64,000 nucleotides of DNA from Holophagaceae bacterium (GTDB taxonomy: Bacteria > Acidobacteriota > Holophagae > Holophagales > Holophagaceae). Positions 61,922-64,000 of this stretch are shown piece by piece. How positions within the stretch are numbered: the stretch's first letter is position 1; each line of letters starts with the position of its first letter. Location: NCBI GenBank assembly GCA_009783055.1, contig WRHW01000003.1, positions 25,430-89,429 on the forward strand, read 5' to 3'. The notes below the pieces were generated by a model. The model worked only from the letters and a program-made list of their open reading frames with translations. It was not told where the DNA came from and made no database searches. Position numbers and translations under genes: made by a program.

Positions 61922-64000
61922 CTATTGCTTCGCAACTAATCTTTGGTATCTTGTCATCAACTCCGCCACAATTTCAGGTTCAGTTATACCCTTGGCAAAC
62001 CCATAGAGCTTCACCACCGCACGGTCGAGGGCTTGGTGTGCCCTGAGGAGTTCGCGTGGCATGGTCAGCGGGTCGTAGAGGTCTGCGAAGGAACTTTTGG
62101 GGAACAAAGCCCTTGCATCCAAAATGTCCTGCGCTAGTTTTTCAATGTCCGCTTTCTGTTTGTCTGTGACATTAGGCCAAGGAAAGTTGTTGTAAACAAT
62201 CGTATTGGAATAGCTATATCCTATTCCTAAACGTCCACAAACCGCCCTCATCCATGCCATGTGGACAGCAGAGACTAGGATTCCAAAACCATACAGTCCC
62301 ATATTGCATACTACAAACAGCTTGTCACCTGGGATGTTGTCTGCCGACAGAAACCCTATTGGGACATACTGTCGGCGTTCTGAGGATACTTTTGGCACTA
62401 CAACATAGTGTTTGCCTGTTATCTTGCGGATTTCATCGAACAGCATAGGCGTTTTCGCCTTCGCTTGTGTGGCTAACTTTTTGCTATTTAGCCGCATTTG
62501 GCGAACACGCTCAACACGTTCAAGAACTAGAGGCATTTGTTTGAGCTCGTTGGGTGGGCAGTTTACTAACCAAAGGCAATAGCGTTCGATGTCATTAATA
62601 AAATCATCGCCCATGTAATAGCGACGGACATATTTTTTCGCATTGGGTTCAACCTTAACGAGTGCATTACGCTCTTTTTTGCTCATTATCAAATTGCCGC
62701 CCTCAGTAGGCTTGCCACCGGCCATCATCTCCGGCACAGCACAAATAGGCTTTTTGCGATTCTCTATGAAGACGTTTAGCGCATCTACCAGATACGGGTT
62801 GATATTCATCGCCGATGCTTTTGCAGAAACATCATCATAAATAACCTTCTCTATGCCTTCCACAGTGCTAAATCCAATAATCACGCAATGCACCGCCGCC
62901 TTGCCTTTGGCTTCATTACTCCATTTGAATGTCCTGTAGGCAAAATCAATGTGAATACCAAACATGTCAAAGAGGGGTTTCCAGACTGTGGCTACTTGTT
63001 CACCTTGAGTGATTGAATTGGTAGAAACAAAGGCAACTCGGATTTGTGTCCCCTGGATGTATTGGGATGCTTTGTAATACCAAGCGACCACATAGTCTAT
63101 CTTTCCAACGTTTTTGATAGGCTTGCCCTTTTCATCAAGGCAGGTCAGGAGAACATCTTCTTTTTGTTCCTGGCTTTGGTAGGAATAACCGATGAAAGGT
63201 GGATTGCCTAAGATATAACTCAGTTCGCTTTTGGGGACTAATTCTTCCCAATCAATCCGGTGGGCGTTGGCGTAAACTATGGTGGCACCCTGTTTGAGGG
63301 GCAGACGATACTCATAGCGTTCAAATATTTCGGTTGCCTCCAGGTTCATCAGGTGATCCATCAGCCACATACCTGTCCTGGCTATTTGACATGGCCATTC
63401 CTCTATCTCTATTCCATAAAACTGGTCTACGTTGACTTTGAGATTACCCGTTATGCCTGTTCCATGTAGGTATCCATGCTTGTCACCCAGCATTGTTTTG
63501 ACTACTTCCAGTTCTAGCCTCCTGAGTTCACGGTAGGCAACGATAAGAAAGTTGCCACATCCACAGGCTGGGTCAAGGAATTTGAGGCTTGCTAGTTTGT
63601 TTTGAAATGTTGCAAGGGCTTTGCTTTTCTTTGTTTTGGCTTGTTTCTTTATGGAATCAAACTCTTTTCTTAGTTCGTCCATAAACAATGGGTTGATGAG
63701 CTTGAGTATGTTTTCTTCTGATGTGTAATGGGCACCAATCTCCCGCCTCTGGTCTTTGTCCATTACACCTTGGAACATTGAGCCGAAGACGGCAGGGCTA
63801 ATTTGTCCCCAGTCGAAGTTAAGGCAATCGAGCAATTCATCTCGCATTCTGCGATTAAAAGTGGCTGGATCAAGGTTCCTTTCAAATAAGCTACCATTAA
63901 TGTATCTGAAGTGAGAACCGTCAATTTTGGCACTCAAGCGGGGGTTAGACTCCAAGTAGGGATTTGGCGGCCTACGGTTGTCCTCCGCTTTGTTGAGGTC
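61922..64000 (-). CDS. Second MmeI-type restriction-modification enzyme (5' end outside window)
   Basis: At least 692 codons visible; the frame is open to the right edge (DLNKAEDNRRPPNPY before the first in-window TTG), so the N-terminal nuclease part is beyond the window. It is a full paralogue of the 48.9-kb enzyme over the shared part: HYTSEENILKLINPLFMDEL, FLDPACGCGNFLIVAYRELRRLELEVV, ILGNPPFIG and the near-identical C-terminus ending RALDRAVVKLYGFAKGITEPEIVAEL. The target-recognition region diverges more strongly, so a different DNA specificity is probable. Whether the nuclease residues are intact is not visible. Confidence 0.88.
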   Translation of the reverse strand, partial: DLNKAEDNRRPPNPYLESNPRLSAKIDGSHFRYINGSLFERNLDPATFNRRMRDELLDCLNFDWGQISPAVFGSMFQGVMDKDQRREIGAHYTSEENILKLINPLFMDELRKEFDSIKKQAKTKKSKALATFQNKLASLKFLDPACGCGNFLIVAYRELRRLELEVVKTMLGDKHGYLHGTGITGNLKVNVDQFYGIEIEEWPCQIARTGMWLMDHLMNLEATEIFERYEYRLPLKQGATIVYANAHRIDWEELVPKSELSYILGNPPFIGYSYQSQEQKEDVLLTCLDEKGKPIKNVGKIDYVVAWYYKASQYIQGTQIRVAFVSTNSITQGEQVATVWKPLFDMFGIHIDFAYRTFKWSNEAKGKAAVHCVIIGFSTVEGIEKVIYDDVSAKASAMNINPYLVDALNVFIENRKKPICAVPEMMAGGKPTEGGNLIMSKKERNALVKVEPNAKKYVRRYYMGDDFINDIERYCLWLVNCPPNELKQMPLVLERVERVRQMRLNSKKLATQAKAKTPMLFDEIRKITGKHYVVVPKVSSERRQYVPIGFLSADNIPGDKLFVVCNMGLYGFGILVSAVHMAWMRAVCGRLGIGYSYSNTIVYNNFPWPNVTDKQKADIEKLAQDILDARALFPKSSFADLYDPLTMPRELLRAHQALDRAVVKLYGFAKGITEPEIVAELMTRYQRLVAKQ

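Noticed and set aside
1..64000. CRISPR array, rRNA operon, intact transposase or prophage
   Set aside because: I saw no regular spaced repeats, rRNA sequence, transposase or phage structural genes in the window.

Overview
The window reads as a chromosomal segment of an anaerobic, flagellated, diderm (Gram-negative-type) bacterium. Evidence for the diderm envelope is an LptC/LptA-like protein next to LptB, an outer-membrane secretin operon and an L-ring protein FlgH at the left edge. Anaerobic metabolism is suggested by a HydG [FeFe]-hydrogenase maturase, a complete glutamate mutase/methylaspartate ammonia-lyase set and the futalosine (menaquinone) enzyme MqnC. A secretin carrying a C-terminal cohesin-like domain and tandem M64 peptidases remind me of Acidobacteriota (perhaps Holophagae-like), but this placement is an inference from gene content only.

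Layout. 1-3.5 kb (minus): a Tat-exported Gfo/Idh/MocA oxidoreductase, then rpe, prmC and flgH (3' end outside the window). 3.6-10 kb (plus): recJ, lptC/ostA-like, lptB, rpoN and hpf, the first four overlapping or nearly touching. 10-13.4 kb: a single-chain type IIG-like restriction-modification enzyme. 13.4-18.4 kb: mqnC, rbfA, a terminator hairpin, ileS, lspA. 18.4-21.5 kb (minus): DAHP synthase, then an AT-rich restriction-modification pair with a YhdJ-type methyltransferase. 21.7-31.6 kb: a lipoprotein, a hairpin-rich intergenic region, an in-frame coaE-tldD fusion, mscL, trmB, a macrodomain protein, dus and smc. 31.9-37.6 kb: a type IV pilus/type II secretion operon (PilM-, N-, O-, P-like, secretin, pseudopilin). 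37.7-39.8 kb: tRNA-Leu(CAG), rpsO with a structured leader, a Nudix hydrolase and a Sua5/YciO protein. 39.9-47.3 kb: two tandem M64 peptidases, hydG, a histidine kinase with a CxxCH haem-c motif and an HD-GYP response regulator. 47.3-48.9 kb: a decayed region with an AbiEii-like fragment and a truncated small toxin-associated protein. 48.9-64 kb: two MmeI-type (type IIL-like) enzymes in the same orientation that bracket a hydrolase, the mal-glmE-glmL-glmS operon, an OsmC protein, an alkaline phosphatase and a DUF2891 protein.

How it works together. Glutamate mutase (GlmS/GlmE, reactivated by GlmL) and methylaspartate ammonia-lyase form the first two steps of glutamate fermentation through methylaspartate and mesaconate. 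The catalytic residues can be read directly: H194, K331 and the metal ligands D238/E273/D307 in the lyase, and cobalt-ligand H16 in GlmS. Four restriction-modification loci in 64 kb are scattered among housekeeping genes rather than gathered in one island. No rRNA, CRISPR array or intact insertion sequence was seen.

The most noteworthy points are the coaE-tldD fusion with an internal ribosome binding site, the cohesin-tailed and TPR-headed secretin, the hairpin cluster at 22.4-22.7 kb with a dispersed 13-nt word, the predicted near-leaderless smc transcript, the structured rpsO leader, and the paired MmeI-type genes.
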